A DNA stretch of 64,000 nucleotides from Aliiruegeria haliotis (GTDB lineage Bacteria; Pseudomonadota; Alphaproteobacteria; Rhodobacterales; Rhodobacteraceae), in contig NZ_PVTD01000007.1 of the NCBI RefSeq assembly GCF_003003255.1, forward strand, positions 165,469 through 229,468, given 5' to 3'. Within the stretch, counting starts at the first letter, position 1, and each line of letters begins with the position of its first letter. Of this stretch, positions 27,157 through 36,440 are shown piece by piece. The position numbers and the translations under genes are program-made. The notes under the pieces were generated by a model, which did not search any database, was not told the origin of the DNA, and saw nothing but the letters and a program-made list of their open reading frames with translations.

Positions 27157-27366
27157 ATGGGGCGGTTCCTGCTGGGATCCTGATCGCATTTGTGAGCCCG
27201 GCGATTGCCGAGACCTACCGGGACCGGACGGTAGAGATTACGCCGGTTTCGGTACTCCACATCGAACGCCACCTCGGCAAGTGGTACGAGATTGCGCAAT
27301 TTCCGAACAGTTTCGGCAAGAGATGCGAGGGTGTCACGGCCGGGTATGCACACACGGCTGACGGCA
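27157..27366 (+). pseudogene. Broken bacterial lipocalin (Blc-like)
   Basis: A signal-like start (ATG at 27157, GRFLLG) shifts frame into a readable segment ILIAFVSPAIAETYRDRTVE and LGKWYEIAQFPNSFGKRCEG, the N-terminal lipocalin signature GxWYEIA-FPN. After about 60 residues the frame enters an IS6-type element at 27367 and the remaining beta-barrel is lost. Both the shift and the insertion inactivate it. Blc-type lipocalins bind lipids in the outer membrane and are often near photolyase genes in this group. Confidence 0.72.
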
Positions 27367-27965
27367 GAGGGTGTCAGCCCAGTGCGAATTCGTCTCTGCA
27401 AGATCAGTACCTTTGCCCTCTATGCCGCACCGAGCTGACGCCACTCGGCACGAGCGGCAGCGCGGTGCTTCTTGAAGCTGTCTCTTGAGGAGACGCTTCG
27501 CTCCGAGTTGCATTGTTTGAAGACAGAGGCGTGGGCGGCAGCGGACATCCTAAGACTCCGAATCCGTCGGAAGCGCTGCATCGCTCGTTCTCATCGCCGA
27601 AATGGCAGGCGCGAATTCACGCCCCTGTTGATTGGCCACCGACGCGGTTCCTGCCGATCTGCCGTCCCGATTTCCCTCAGCGCAGCACCGTACGCGCGGA
27701 GCCGGTTGGTAACGATCATTTCCGGCCGACCGTAGCACATCATTGATTTGCGAGTGAATTCGAACGCTGCCGTACTGTCGCGCGTTTTTGTAACAAAGCG
27801 CTAAAGAACCTCACCCTCGTGAACGACGGCCCAGCAAAGGTAGCGGCTTCCGCCGTTGATCTCCACGGACAACTCGTCCAGCTGCCATCGCCATTGCGGC
27901 CAAGGTGCGCGCCACCCGCGTTTAACGGCGACATCAAACGCGAAGGTTTCGAAACCGCGGGATGA
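27367..27965 (-). mobile_element. IS6-family element, copy 3, heavily decayed
   Basis: The left end reads GAGGGTGTCAGCCCAG, followed by sequence collinear with the intact copy (LRLCLQ- and NQQGREFAPA-like remains of the transposase C-terminus, a VVHEGEVL-like segment near 27800, WRWQLDEL near 27880). Many shifts and stops. Similarity fades near 27960 and the right terminal repeat is not recognisable. It interrupts the lipocalin gene. Confidence 0.7.
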
Positions 27966-28092
27966 AATCCAGCGCCCGCGCGTTTTCCAATCAGACCCAA
28001 GTGAATGACCGATGTCATCTCGCTGCGATCCGCGAGCAAGATCGTGCGAGGCCCGGCAAGGTCGGAGCCCGACCTCAGTAGGAGAAAAGCTG

Positions 28093-30396
28093 ATGCATCA
28101 CGACAAGACGATTTCCTTGAAGACCTATGCAAAGGCGTTTCCAGCCGAGTCCGAAGTCGAAGCCCCGGAAAAGAAGACGGGCTTCACCCTGCGTCGTTAC
28201 AGGGTAACCAACTTTCGCTCCGTGGGCGATTCCGGCTATCTTGACTTGGACCATGTGACTGCGCTCATCGGTGTGAACGAGTCCGGCAAGACGAACCTTT
28301 TGTTGCCACTCTGGAAGCTGAATCCCGCAGGCGGAGGGGAGATCAAACCGACCTCGGATTTCCCCAAGGCACTCTTCGGTGCAATCCGCGCCAATCCCGG
28401 CGAGTTTCAGTTCATCTCGGCCGAGTTCGAAACCGGCGAGGACGCGGCGGAACTGGCGGAACTGGCGAAGATCCCGGTCGAGTTTGCTTCGACAGTTTGC
28501 GTGGGCCGGAACTACGATGGCGGCTACACGGTGAGCTTCCCGCACTTCCGTCCGAAGAAGTTGGAACAACGATCCGATATCCGCCCGATCCTGTCGGAGG
28601 CAAAGCAGCGGATTGCTGAAGCCGCGCCCCCTGATAGTCAGGCCGACCTCAAGGCTGCCGCACTGCAGGTCCTTGGCGAAATGGAGGATGACCTCGACGG
28701 GTTCGCCCCCCTGACGGCCAATGATCTGATCCGACTGCGCGACAAGGTAGCCGCGATCCTGCCGCAGGATCCACCGGCGACCTCGGTCATCGTGCCGGAA
28801 CTGCGCTCTCTTCAAACCTCGTTGGGCAAGCGCATGGCCGCCATCCTGAAACCCGATCCGGGGCAGATCGATACTGTGCGCGACGCGGTCCTCTCGCGTA
28901 TGCCCAAATTCGTCTACTATTCGAACTACGGCAATCTCGATGCCGAGATCTACCTTCCACATGTCGTCGAGAACATGGCGCGTGGCGACCTGGGTGCCAA
29001 GGAGGCTGCGAAGGCGCGCACTTTGCGGGTTTTGTTCGGTTTCGTTGGGCTTGAAGCGGAGGAAATCCTGCAACTTGGCAGGGATTTCCGGGAGATCCGC
29101 AACGAAGCCGCCGCCTTGCGCCTCGAGGAGGAGAGCAAAGCCGGGAAGTTCCTCGACTTCCTGAAGCGGGCGCGTACTCCGGAAGAAGGTCCGGATGCGC
29201 AGCTTCTGAGCGAGATTGCCGAAGCCAAAAGAACGCGGTCGATCCTCCTGCAATCGGCGAGCACGAAGCTCACCGAACGTTTTGGAAAATGGTGGAAACA
29301 GGGCGACTACCGCTTCCGCTTCGAAGCAGATGGCAACCATTTCCGCATCTGGGTCAACGACGCGCGGCGTCCGCAGGAGGTCGAACTGGAGAACCGTTCG
29401 ACCGGACTACAGTGGTTCCTGAGCTTCTTCCTTGTCTTTCTTCACGAAAGCCAGGGGGCACATCGCAATGCGGTTCTGCTGCTCGACGAGCCGGGGCATT
29501 CGTTGCATCCCCTGGCGCAGCGCGATCTATCCAGCTTCTTTGACGGGCTCGCCGCAACCAACCAGATCGTCTACACCACTCATTCGCCATTCCTCGTGGA
29601 TGCAGACAGGCTCGAACGCGCCCGGAAAGTGTATGTCGGGCGAGACGGATCGACCCGGGTGTCCAATGACCTGCGGTCCGAGGAAGGAACCGACACCAAG
29701 CGCGGGGCTAGCTTTGCGGTGCGTTCGGCGCTGAACATCGCTGTGGCCGAGGCGATGCTGGGTGGCGCACAGCCGGTTCTGGTGGGAAGCACGACCGACC
29801 AGACATACCTTTCCGTGCTCAAGACGTTGCTCATCGGTGCCGGGCGGTTCCAACCGCGGCGGGAGGTCGTGTTCGCCCCCGCCACCGGACAACGCGTCAT
29901 GCAAGCCATGGCGGCACTGATGGCCAACGAAGATGCGGAGGTACCGCCTGTCCTGCTCGACGGAACCGATATCGGACGGGTGCAAGCCAGAAAGCTGCGC
30001 GCCTCCAGCCACTCCACCTGTCCGGATCGGGTCATCGGACTGCACGAGATCGTGGGGATGGAGCAGGCGCAAATCGAAGATCTGGTCGGGCTCGATCTCG
30101 TGGCACCGCTCGTGGACCGTATAGAACGTCGGCCGGAGCGGCTCTTCATCGACGTGGCAAGGCCCGACTTGCCACTCGTGGACCAGGTAGAGGCTTGGGC
30201 AACACAAGAACGCATCACGTTGGCATCTGACTGGCGGCTCCAACTTGCAACGCGGGTCAAGGCGCGCCTCCTTTCATCCGATTCCAGAGTCCTGCCTCAA
30301 CAAACGCTGCAATTTGCGGAGCTTCTGATGAGCCGTTTGTTCCCTTTCGAAACAGAAGCAATGCAAAACCCTGAACTTTCTGCCCGTGCAGGATGA
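28093..30396 (+). CDS. OLD-like AAA/ABC ATPase with C-terminal Toprim-like domain
   Basis: 767 residues from the ATG at 28093, which has an AGGAG site; longer frames upstream lack one. An SMC/RecF-type ATPase comes first: LRRYRVTNFRSVGDSG, Walker A GVNESGKT (60-67), signature region LENRSTGLQWFLSFFLVF, and Walker B LLLDEPGHSLHP (Asp465, Glu466) with a switch His in YTTHSPFLVD. The C-terminal ~200 residues resemble the OLD-family Toprim nuclease domain. The usual Glu is not seen in PVLVGSTTDQTYL, and the acidic pair is spaced LLDGTDIG, so nuclease activity is doubtful. OLD proteins act in anti-phage defence or DNA repair. No helicase partner is adjacent. Confidence 0.8.
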   Translation: MHHDKTISLKTYAKAFPAESEVEAPEKKTGFTLRRYRVTNFRSVGDSGYLDLDHVTALIGVNESGKTNLLLPLWKLNPAGGGEIKPTSDFPKALFGAIRANPGEFQFISAEFETGEDAAELAELAKIPVEFASTVCVGRNYDGGYTVSFPHFRPKKLEQRSDIRPILSEAKQRIAEAAPPDSQADLKAAALQVLGEMEDDLDGFAPLTANDLIRLRDKVAAILPQDPPATSVIVPELRSLQTSLGKRMAAILKPDPGQIDTVRDAVLSRMPKFVYYSNYGNLDAEIYLPHVVENMARGDLGAKEAAKARTLRVLFGFVGLEAEEILQLGRDFREIRNEAAALRLEEESKAGKFLDFLKRARTPEEGPDAQLLSEIAEAKRTRSILLQSASTKLTERFGKWWKQGDYRFRFEADGNHFRIWVNDARRPQEVELENRSTGLQWFLSFFLVFLHESQGAHRNAVLLLDEPGHSLHPLAQRDLSSFFDGLAATNQIVYTTHSPFLVDADRLERARKVYVGRDGSTRVSNDLRSEEGTDTKRGASFAVRSALNIAVAEAMLGGAQPVLVGSTTDQTYLSVLKTLLIGAGRFQPRREVVFAPATGQRVMQAMAALMANEDAEVPPVLLDGTDIGRVQARKLRASSHSTCPDRVIGLHEIVGMEQAQIEDLVGLDLVAPLVDRIERRPERLFIDVARPDLPLVDQVEAWATQERITLASDWRLQLATRVKARLLSSDSRVLPQQTLQFAELLMSRLFPFETEAMQNPELSARAG

Positions 30397-30700
30397 GCAA
30401 AGCAGTTTCCCTCTGGCCGCTCTTGCGGCGAGAGGGAGACGGTGCAGCTTTCTGCAAGGTCGCTCCAGAAGTCGGCTATGGCTCGGTCACTTCGCACCGA
30501 TTGTTGCCCGCTGTGCGCACGATGCCCTCTCCTCAATGTCTGGTTCGAGTCGTGCTGGCCAGATTTGGCACGGTCGAAGTGCCCGGCGTCGTTCCATCAT
30601 TGAATGCGGGTATCGGCGATTGCTGTGCGAGCGGCGGGACGAGGTGTGCCTGCCCCCATAACACCGGGCCATTGTCTGAACACGAAACGGGGGACACGAG
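30397..30700. other. Intergenic stretch without a recognisable gene
   Basis: About 300 bp between the ATPase gene and an IS3 OrfA remnant. No convincing frame. The last ~50 bp before 30701 probably contain the worn left end of the IS3 element. Confidence 0.45.
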
Positions 30701-31045
30701 ATGCCTCGACGAAGGTACCCGGATGACGACATCTGGAAGCCGCTGCGTGAGATAGAGTTGAAACTGGCGGATGGAGATGTCGTGCCGACGGCATATCGTG
30801 CGGTCGGGGTCAGTGATCCAACTTACAACAACTGGCGGCGTCGGTTCGGCGGGATGGACAAGTCTCAGCTATCGGAGTTGCGCAACATGGAGAAAGAGAA
30901 CGCCAGGCTGAGAAGCTCAAGGGAGCGTGGCCGCAGTGCGGCCGTGTAGGCCCGCAGAACAGTGGCAGAGCGAGAACTCGGTGGGCTCATTCTCAAGGAA
31001 AGCCTGAACCACCTGAAGCCCAGGGTCACGCTGACCGACAGGTGA
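30701..31045 (+). pseudogene. IS3-family OrfA (helix-turn-helix) remnant
   Basis: The first frame encodes REIELKLADGDVVPTAYRAV then GVSDPTYNNWRRRFGG and LRNMEKENARLR, the OrfA helix-turn-helix and leucine-zipper of IS3 elements. A shift near 30925-30960 moves to TVAERELGGLILKESLNHLK and PRV, the normal OrfA end. OrfB is absent and an IS6 remnant begins 45 bp further on. Confidence 0.78.
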
Positions 31046-31089
31046 TTGCGGGGAAAGTACCGAGAGGGGCCCGAGCAACAAAAAAAAGT

Positions 31090-31662
31090 GGTGCTGTTGG
31101 ACCAATTCGAACCAGTCCAAGATTGGAAAGTGGCCCTGCCCCCAATGCCGCGCAGTATCCGCGCCACTCGGCGGGATCAGCGGTGCGGTTCCTCTTGAAT
31201 ATGGCTCTGGAGGAGAGGGTACGCTCCGAATTGAAATGATTGAAGACGAAGGCGTGGACGGATGCAACCATCTACAGACGTCGCATTCGCCGAAACCGCT
31301 GTAGTGTCAGCTCTCGCCGTCGGAATGGCAGGTGCGAGTTCTCCTCCCGACTGTTCAGCGAACGGCCCGTTTCCTGCGGGACCGTCGCACTGATTTCTCT
31401 CAGATCGGCGCCGTAGGACCGAAGCAAATCGGTCCGAACCGATGCCACCAGAAACGGACGGATCCGTGACTGACATCGATGCACGCTCATTCAGCAGGTC
31501 CTCGACATTCCTGAGCGACGACGGGAAACGAACATAGAGCATCACCGCCAGGCGAATGATCTCCTTGCTCGTATTGAAGTATTTGAACGCGTCACGTTTT
31601 GTCATCTGGAGACCCTACCCGGCCCCTTCCCCCGCGATAGGCCAAATCCCCAAAACATCACT
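31090..31662 (-). mobile_element. IS6-family element, copy 4, internally deleted
   Basis: About 570 bp. Both ends are recognisable: GGTGCTGTTGGACC on the left and a worn GCCAAATCCCC-type right end. The minus strand keeps the transposase N-terminus (FKYFNTSKEIIRLAVMLYVR, SLRNVEDLLNER) and worn C-terminus, but the central region with the catalytic Asp residues is deleted near 31430. Confidence 0.8.
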
Positions 31663-31679
31663 CGGACGAATACGAGACG

Positions 31680-32564
31680 TCAGCCCTTCCGAGGTGGAGT
31701 TTCGCCCGCACTGTCCCGTTGAAGGGCCAGCGGTTCGGCGAAAGTCAGTGTACGGTAGGGGAATGGAATCTCGATGCCAGCATCGTCAAGGGCGGCCTTG
31801 ATGGCTAGCACCGCCGCATTCCGGGAGACGTGCTCATCGGGAGGAGCACTTTTTGCCCACCAGCGCACGAGGAAGTCGATTGAGGACGAATTGAACTCGA
31901 CGGCGAACACCTGTGCGGGTTGTTCGGCGTCTGGACTGTTGATCTTTTGGATTGCGGATTCGATCACATCTTTTGCGGCGGCAGCATCTTCGCCATAGGC
32001 AACGCCAACCACGAGCGAGATGCGGCGCAACTCCGTGTCCGTCAGGATCTTGACCGGGTTCTTGAACAGATGGCTGTTCGGAACGATCACCAACTCGCCC
32101 GACCGTTTGCGTAGGAAGGTATCTCTGATCGAGATTTCCTCGACCGTCCCGCTGAGCCCTTCGCATTCAATGTCATCGCCGATCCGCATCGGCTTACGCA
32201 GCAGTATCAAGAAACCGGCGAGGAAGTTCTCAAAAATATCCTTGAAGGCCAGACCGATCGCGATGGAACCGATGCCAAGACCGGCGACCAGTTTGGTTGG
32301 GGTCAAATTGGGGAACACGACGGTGGCTGCAATCAAGAACCCTGTGATCCAGACCAAGAGACGCAGGATGCTCGCCACCGCGGCGAGAAGCGACGGTCGC
32401 GCTTTCGACCGAGTCAGCACCTTCCGGGCGATGAGGCCCGCAAATCGCGCCACGAGCAAAGTCAGCGCCAACACCAAGAGCGCCGCAAGAAAATTGGGTA
32501 GCAACGCAATGATCTCACGTGCAAAATTCGTGAGTTGCTCGCTCAGTATCCGGATGGGTTCCAA
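31680..32564 (-). CDS. mscS: Small-conductance mechanosensitive channel (MscS family)
   Basis: 294 residues, the length of a basic MscS. Three N-terminal membrane helices (about 18-40, 62-82, 88-108) are followed by GLGIGSIAIGLAFKDIFENF, the pore-lining helix TM3 with its Gly/Ala pattern, then KPMRIGDDIECEGLSGTVEE and FLRKRSGELVIVPNSHLFKN in the cytoplasmic beta domain. It forms a homoheptameric inner-membrane channel that opens on membrane tension to release solutes during hypo-osmotic shock. IS6 remnants lie on both sides (18 bp and about 130 bp away), so it may have lost operon partners. Probably autonomous. Confidence 0.94.
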   Translation of the reverse strand: MEPIRILSEQLTNFAREIIALLPNFLAALLVLALTLLVARFAGLIARKVLTRSKARPSLLAAVASILRLLVWITGFLIAATVVFPNLTPTKLVAGLGIGSIAIGLAFKDIFENFLAGFLILLRKPMRIGDDIECEGLSGTVEEISIRDTFLRKRSGELVIVPNSHLFKNPVKILTDTELRRISLVVGVAYGEDAAAAKDVIESAIQKINSPDAEQPAQVFAVEFNSSSIDFLVRWWAKSAPPDEHVSRNAAVLAIKAALDDAGIEIPFPYRTLTFAEPLALQRDSAGETPPRKG

Positions 32565-32691
32565 GAGGCAGTCCTGTCACTTCGAGGCTGGAATAGGGAT
32601 CGCTTGTTCGTCGCGGATGAACCACTTTTTGCCTTGATATCATCCCGATGACCTAGTCCCAGCGAAAAACCAGGTGATGGTGCCAATCAGC

Positions 32692-33505
32692 GGATGGTTG
32701 CAGACCAATTCGAACTCGTCTCTGCAAAGGCAGGATCGCAGCCCCCAGGTCACGCCAAGCTGCCGCCACATTGCGAGAGTATCGGCACGTTTTCTTGAGG
32801 TTGGCTCACGAGTAGAAGCTCCGCTCCGAGTTGAAATGGTTGAAGACAGAGACGCAGACGGCGGCAAACAGCTGCAAACGTCGCATTCTCCGAAGGCGCT
32901 GCATTGCCCGTTCTCCTCGCCGGAACGCCAGGTGCCGGTTCTCTGCCCTTTTGTTGAGCCAGCGGCCGGATTCTTGAAGTGCTGGAGCGCCAATCTCCTT
33001 CAAGGCCGCGCCGCAAGAGCGAAGCCAATCGGTGGCGGTGGTCTCCGACCGAGCGTAGCGGCGCAGCATTTTGATAGGGAATTTCAACGCAGCTTCCGTG
33101 TCACGGGACATTGTCACGTAGCTTTCAAGTACTTCGCCCTCGTGGACGACGGCCCGCCAGAGGTAGTGCCGCTCGCCGTTGATCCTCACGAAGATCTCGT
33201 CCAGATGCCAACGCCAGTGGCTCGACCGCATACCTGTGACTCGGCGCTTTGGGATCTCGGCAGCGAGCAACGACGCGAACCAGTGCCACCAACTAGCGGG
33301 CAGTTTCGTGGCTGATATCGACGCCTCGCTCGTGAAGCAGATCCTCGACGGTTCGGAACGAAAACGGGAAACGGAACTACATAACTACACCCCGGCGGAT
33401 GACTTCCGGGCTGCTGTGAAAGCCCTTGAACGGGTCACGGTTGGTCATGTTCCGACGCTACGAGGCAGCCCTCACCGCCATAACCGGAATCCTCCTGACA
33501 GGACC
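32692..33505 (-). mobile_element. IS6-family element, copy 5, full length but decayed
   Basis: About 814 bp with ends GGATGGTTGCAGACC (left) and CTGACAGGACC (right). The minus strand encodes WRWHLDEIFVRINGERHYLW through ETGR-like SGRWLNKRAENRHLAF and MRRLQLFAAVCVSVFNHFNS, keeping all three acidic residues of the DDE set. The N-terminal ~80 residues are split by stops and shifts (33270-33450). It is non-functional and lies 35 bp beyond the stop of the sugar-acid operon. Confidence 0.8.
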
Positions 33506-33539
33506 ACCTTCCCGGCTCGTCGTGCCATTCCCACTCCTG

Positions 33540-34307
33540 TCAGTCCGTTCCCCCCGAGAGTGTAATACTCTCGCCTGTCATGAAGCTACACGCATCGGAG
33601 GCAAGCAGGAGCGCAGCGCCCACCATCTCCTCGGATCGGCCAGACCGACCCATCCAGTTGAGCGTCTTGCAATAGGCGTCGAAGCCCTGGGGGTCGGCGG
33701 CGCGGCGATCGGCGTGGCGCGGCGTGGCGACCATGCCCGGCGCGAGCGTGTTGAGCAGAACGTTCCTTGCCGCATAGTCGCGAGCCTGTCCCAGGATCAG
33801 GTTGTGTTGCGCGGCTTTGGTTGCGGCATAGACCGGCACCAATGGCTTCGGACGCAACTGGTTGACCGACCCGATGCTGACGACACGGCCCCAGCCACGC
33901 TCTGCCATGCGCGGCAGGCAGCATTCCAGCATATCGACCGTGGACACGAGGTTGACCGCGATCTGGAACTCCATGTCCTGCCGGGTCATGTCGCCCAAGG
34001 GTTTGTTGATCTGTGCAGACGCATTGATGACCAGAATGTCGACGGGCCCGAACTTGTCCTCTACCGTCTCGATCAACTCGCGCCCGGCGCCTTCGCCGTC
34101 CAGTGGCAGCACCACGGCCTCAGCCTGCCCGCCAGCGGCGCGGATCTTGTCTGCCGTGCGTTCGGCGCCGGCAAGCGTCGTGGCATGGGTCACCACTCTG
34201 GCGCCCGCACCGGCGAGACCTTCGGCAATTGCCTCTCCGATCCCGCGGCTTGACCCGGTGACAAGGGCCGTCCGGCCCGAAAGGTCGAATATCTCGTTCG
34301 GTGTCAT
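33540..34307 (-). CDS. Short-chain dehydrogenase (probable sugar or sugar-acid dehydrogenase)
   Basis: 255 residues from the ATG at 34307, placed behind GAGGAGG. TGSSRGIGEAIA is the cofactor motif, VINASAQINKP corresponds to the NAG region, and YAATK is the Tyr/Lys catalytic pair with Ser in SIGSVNQ. It is the last gene of the long minus-strand sugar-acid operon, ten bases after the DapA-family gene. In oxidative sugar pathways SDR enzymes convert the sugar to its lactone or oxidise a later keto-acid intermediate. Either fits here. Confidence 0.9.
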   Translation of the reverse strand: MTPNEIFDLSGRTALVTGSSRGIGEAIAEGLAGAGARVVTHATTLAGAERTADKIRAAGGQAEAVVLPLDGEGAGRELIETVEDKFGPVDILVINASAQINKPLGDMTRQDMEFQIAVNLVSTVDMLECCLPRMAERGWGRVVSIGSVNQLRPKPLVPVYAATKAAQHNLILGQARDYAARNVLLNTLAPGMVATPRHADRRAADPQGFDAYCKTLNWMGRSGRSEEMVGAALLLASDACSFMTGESITLSGGTD

Positions 34308-34317
34308 GCTCGCCTCC

Positions 34318-35241
34318 TCACGCTGCGAGGCTTTCGGGGGCCCCGGCCCGCGCAAGCATCGCCTCGAAACGCACGAGTTCCTCAAGGCCGAATTCGGTGG
34401 GCGTGACAAAAGGCGCGCGATCATGCACCTCTTCAATCCCGGCCTGGCGCGCGAAGAGGCGTTTTCCATAGCAAAGCATGGCCGGGACAGAGCGCGACAT
34501 GAAGACGATCGCCGGCAGCATTTCGGCGTGGATGCGATCGATCAGCGGCAGATTGGCAGCGCCACCCTGCTCCCAGAGCCGCCAGATCTGCATATCGCCG
34601 GCGATATAGTCGGGCGCCGGGATCAGGCCGACGCCGCCGGAACGCAGAAGAGCGGGGAACTCGATACCGCCATGGCCGCCAAAAACCTTGAAGGCGCCAC
34701 CAGAACCGCGGATCACTGTCTCGATATCTATCGAGAAACCTTCGCCCTTTAGAATGCCAATATTCGGGTGCCGGCGATTCAGCTCAATCATGCTCCCGAC
34801 CGACAGCGAGACGTCCAGATTGACCGGGTTGTTCTGGATCGCGACATCCACGTCGACTGCATCGGCGACCGAGCCGAAGAAATCGATCAGGTTGTCCTGC
34901 GTGATGCCCTTTATCGCCGGCGGCTGCAGGATCACGAAATCGGCGCCGGCGCGCGCGGCGGCGTGGGAAAAGGCGACCTGCCCCTTGATCGTCGGCTCGG
35001 CCACGGTGACGGCATATTGCGTTCGTCCGCCAATCAGGTCGCCCACCATCTCGACAAGATGCATGCGCTCGTTGACATCCATCTTGTGCACCTCGGTCAC
35101 GAGGCCATGCACGGTGATCCCATGAACACCCATCGCAATACAGTAGTCGATCTGCCGTTTCATGGCCTCCCGGTCGAGACGACCATCTTCGCCCCAGAAC
35201 GCATACATGACCGGCCAAATGCCTTTGTAATCCTTACTCAT
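34318..35241 (-). CDS. DapA-family aldolase/dehydratase (paralogue 1)
   Basis: 307 residues, dihydrodipicolinate synthase/N-acetylneuraminate lyase family TIM barrel. The Schiff-base Lys lies in IGILKGEGFS. The usual YNxP motif with the proton-relay Tyr reads QNNPVN, so Gln replaces Tyr. HGLVTEVHKMD occupies the family's GTTGE region and is also unusual. The start at 35241 is four bases after the enolase-superfamily stop. Within the operon it probably cleaves or dehydrates the 2-keto-3-deoxy acid made by the neighbouring dehydratase. It differs clearly from the second DapA-family protein at 36441, so the two probably do different steps. Confidence 0.82.
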   Translation of the reverse strand: MSKDYKGIWPVMYAFWGEDGRLDREAMKRQIDYCIAMGVHGITVHGLVTEVHKMDVNERMHLVEMVGDLIGGRTQYAVTVAEPTIKGQVAFSHAAARAGADFVILQPPAIKGITQDNLIDFFGSVADAVDVDVAIQNNPVNLDVSLSVGSMIELNRRHPNIGILKGEGFSIDIETVIRGSGGAFKVFGGHGGIEFPALLRSGGVGLIPAPDYIAGDMQIWRLWEQGGAANLPLIDRIHAEMLPAIVFMSRSVPAMLCYGKRLFARQAGIEEVHDRAPFVTPTEFGLEELVRFEAMLARAGAPESLAA

Positions 35242-35245
35242 TGTC

Positions 35246-36427
35246 TCACGCCTCCACGACGTAGTCGAAAACTTCTTCAGTCGGCTCCACGCCCAATCCC
35301 GGCCCGGTCGGGACGGTGTAGTGCCCAGCCTCGCAGGCCATGTCGCCGGTGGTGAAGCCGAGATTCCGATCAAAGATCGAATGCTGGTACTCGTGATAGG
35401 GTACGCGTTGCAGCGCTGACGTGGCCTGAAGCGAGGCCGCCATGAAGATGCCGACAGAGATCGACGCGTGCGGGATGATCTTGATGTGGAAGGCCTGCGC
35501 CATGTGCCCGATCTGGATGAAGGGCGTGATGCCGGTATGGCCGATCTCGGGCTGAATGATGCCCATGCAGCGCGCTTCTAGCCGCGGGCGATACTCATAG
35601 ACCGTCCGCCATTCCTCACCAAGCGCCAGCGGAACGCCGATCCCCTCGGAGACCCGTTTCTGCCCTTCGAGGTCTTCGGGCTGGCACGGGGCCTCGGCGA
35701 AGTAGAGGTTGTATTGCTCCAGCCGCCGGATCAGCCGGATCGCCTCGCTGGCCTCGAACTTCCAGTGCAGGTCAACCGTCAGGTCGATATCCGGACCGAC
35801 CGCTTCGCGCAGCGCGGCCATCTCCTGCACGATGCCCTCGTCGGAAACGGCGGCGGCGAACTTGAAGCACTTGAAGCCCTTTTTGACAAAGTCCACCGCC
35901 AGGTCGCAACGCTCCGTGAGTGTGGCGCGCGGAAGGCCGGACACGTAAGCCGGAATGGTGTCGTGCCGCCTGCCGCCAAGCAGTTGCGAGACCGAAAGCC
36001 CGGTCAGTTTGCCGTAGAGATCCCAGATCGCGATATCGAGGCCGCCAAGAGCGTCAACATAGTACCCGCCCCAGAAGCCGCGCACGCGCATCAGGTCGTA
36101 CATGTCTTCATGGATGACCATCGGCTCCGACGGGTCGCGGCCGATCAGCGTCGGGCCGACAAGGTCGTCGATGATCGCCTTGGGCGCTTCAGGCGCGGCG
36201 ATGCCATAGCACTCGCCCCAGCCGACCAGCCCGCTCTCACCCGTCACCTTGATGAGCAGGGTCATGTCGGTGCTGGGATAGATCGAGCGATTGCCCTTGC
36301 GGATCAGGTAGCCCTTTTCGTTGATGAACTCCCCATCCTTGAGCGGGCCGAGATAGGGGGTTTCGCGCGGGATCGAGATGATGAAGGTTTCGATCTTTAC
36401 AATGGCGTCGAGGGGGGCCTGTGGCAT
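35246..36427 (-). CDS. Enolase-superfamily acid-sugar dehydratase/racemase (enzyme 1)
   Basis: 393 residues, mandelate racemase/muconate lactonising family. The N-terminal capping domain includes SGLVGWGECYG and the barrel carries CFKFAAAV (K-x-A), the metal ligands in VDLHW, FAEAP and ALGEEW, and the His in IIPHAS with PEIGHTG before it. That His-containing set suggests a mandelate-racemase-type active site, and such enzymes mostly dehydrate aldonic or aldaric acids. The first Lys of the KxK motif is kept while the second is Ala. It sits between the two DapA-family genes. The precise sugar acid is unknown. Confidence 0.85.
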   Translation of the reverse strand: MPQAPLDAIVKIETFIISIPRETPYLGPLKDGEFINEKGYLIRKGNRSIYPSTDMTLLIKVTGESGLVGWGECYGIAAPEAPKAIIDDLVGPTLIGRDPSEPMVIHEDMYDLMRVRGFWGGYYVDALGGLDIAIWDLYGKLTGLSVSQLLGGRRHDTIPAYVSGLPRATLTERCDLAVDFVKKGFKCFKFAAAVSDEGIVQEMAALREAVGPDIDLTVDLHWKFEASEAIRLIRRLEQYNLYFAEAPCQPEDLEGQKRVSEGIGVPLALGEEWRTVYEYRPRLEARCMGIIQPEIGHTGITPFIQIGHMAQAFHIKIIPHASISVGIFMAASLQATSALQRVPYHEYQHSIFDRNLGFTTGDMACEAGHYTVPTGPGLGVEPTEEVFDYVVEA

Positions 36428-36440
36428 CGGTCTTCTTTCT

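Noticed and set aside
28093..30396. Gabija defence system
   Set aside because: The ATPase resembles OLD/GajA, but no UvrD-like GajB helicase is adjacent, and the Toprim site looks altered.
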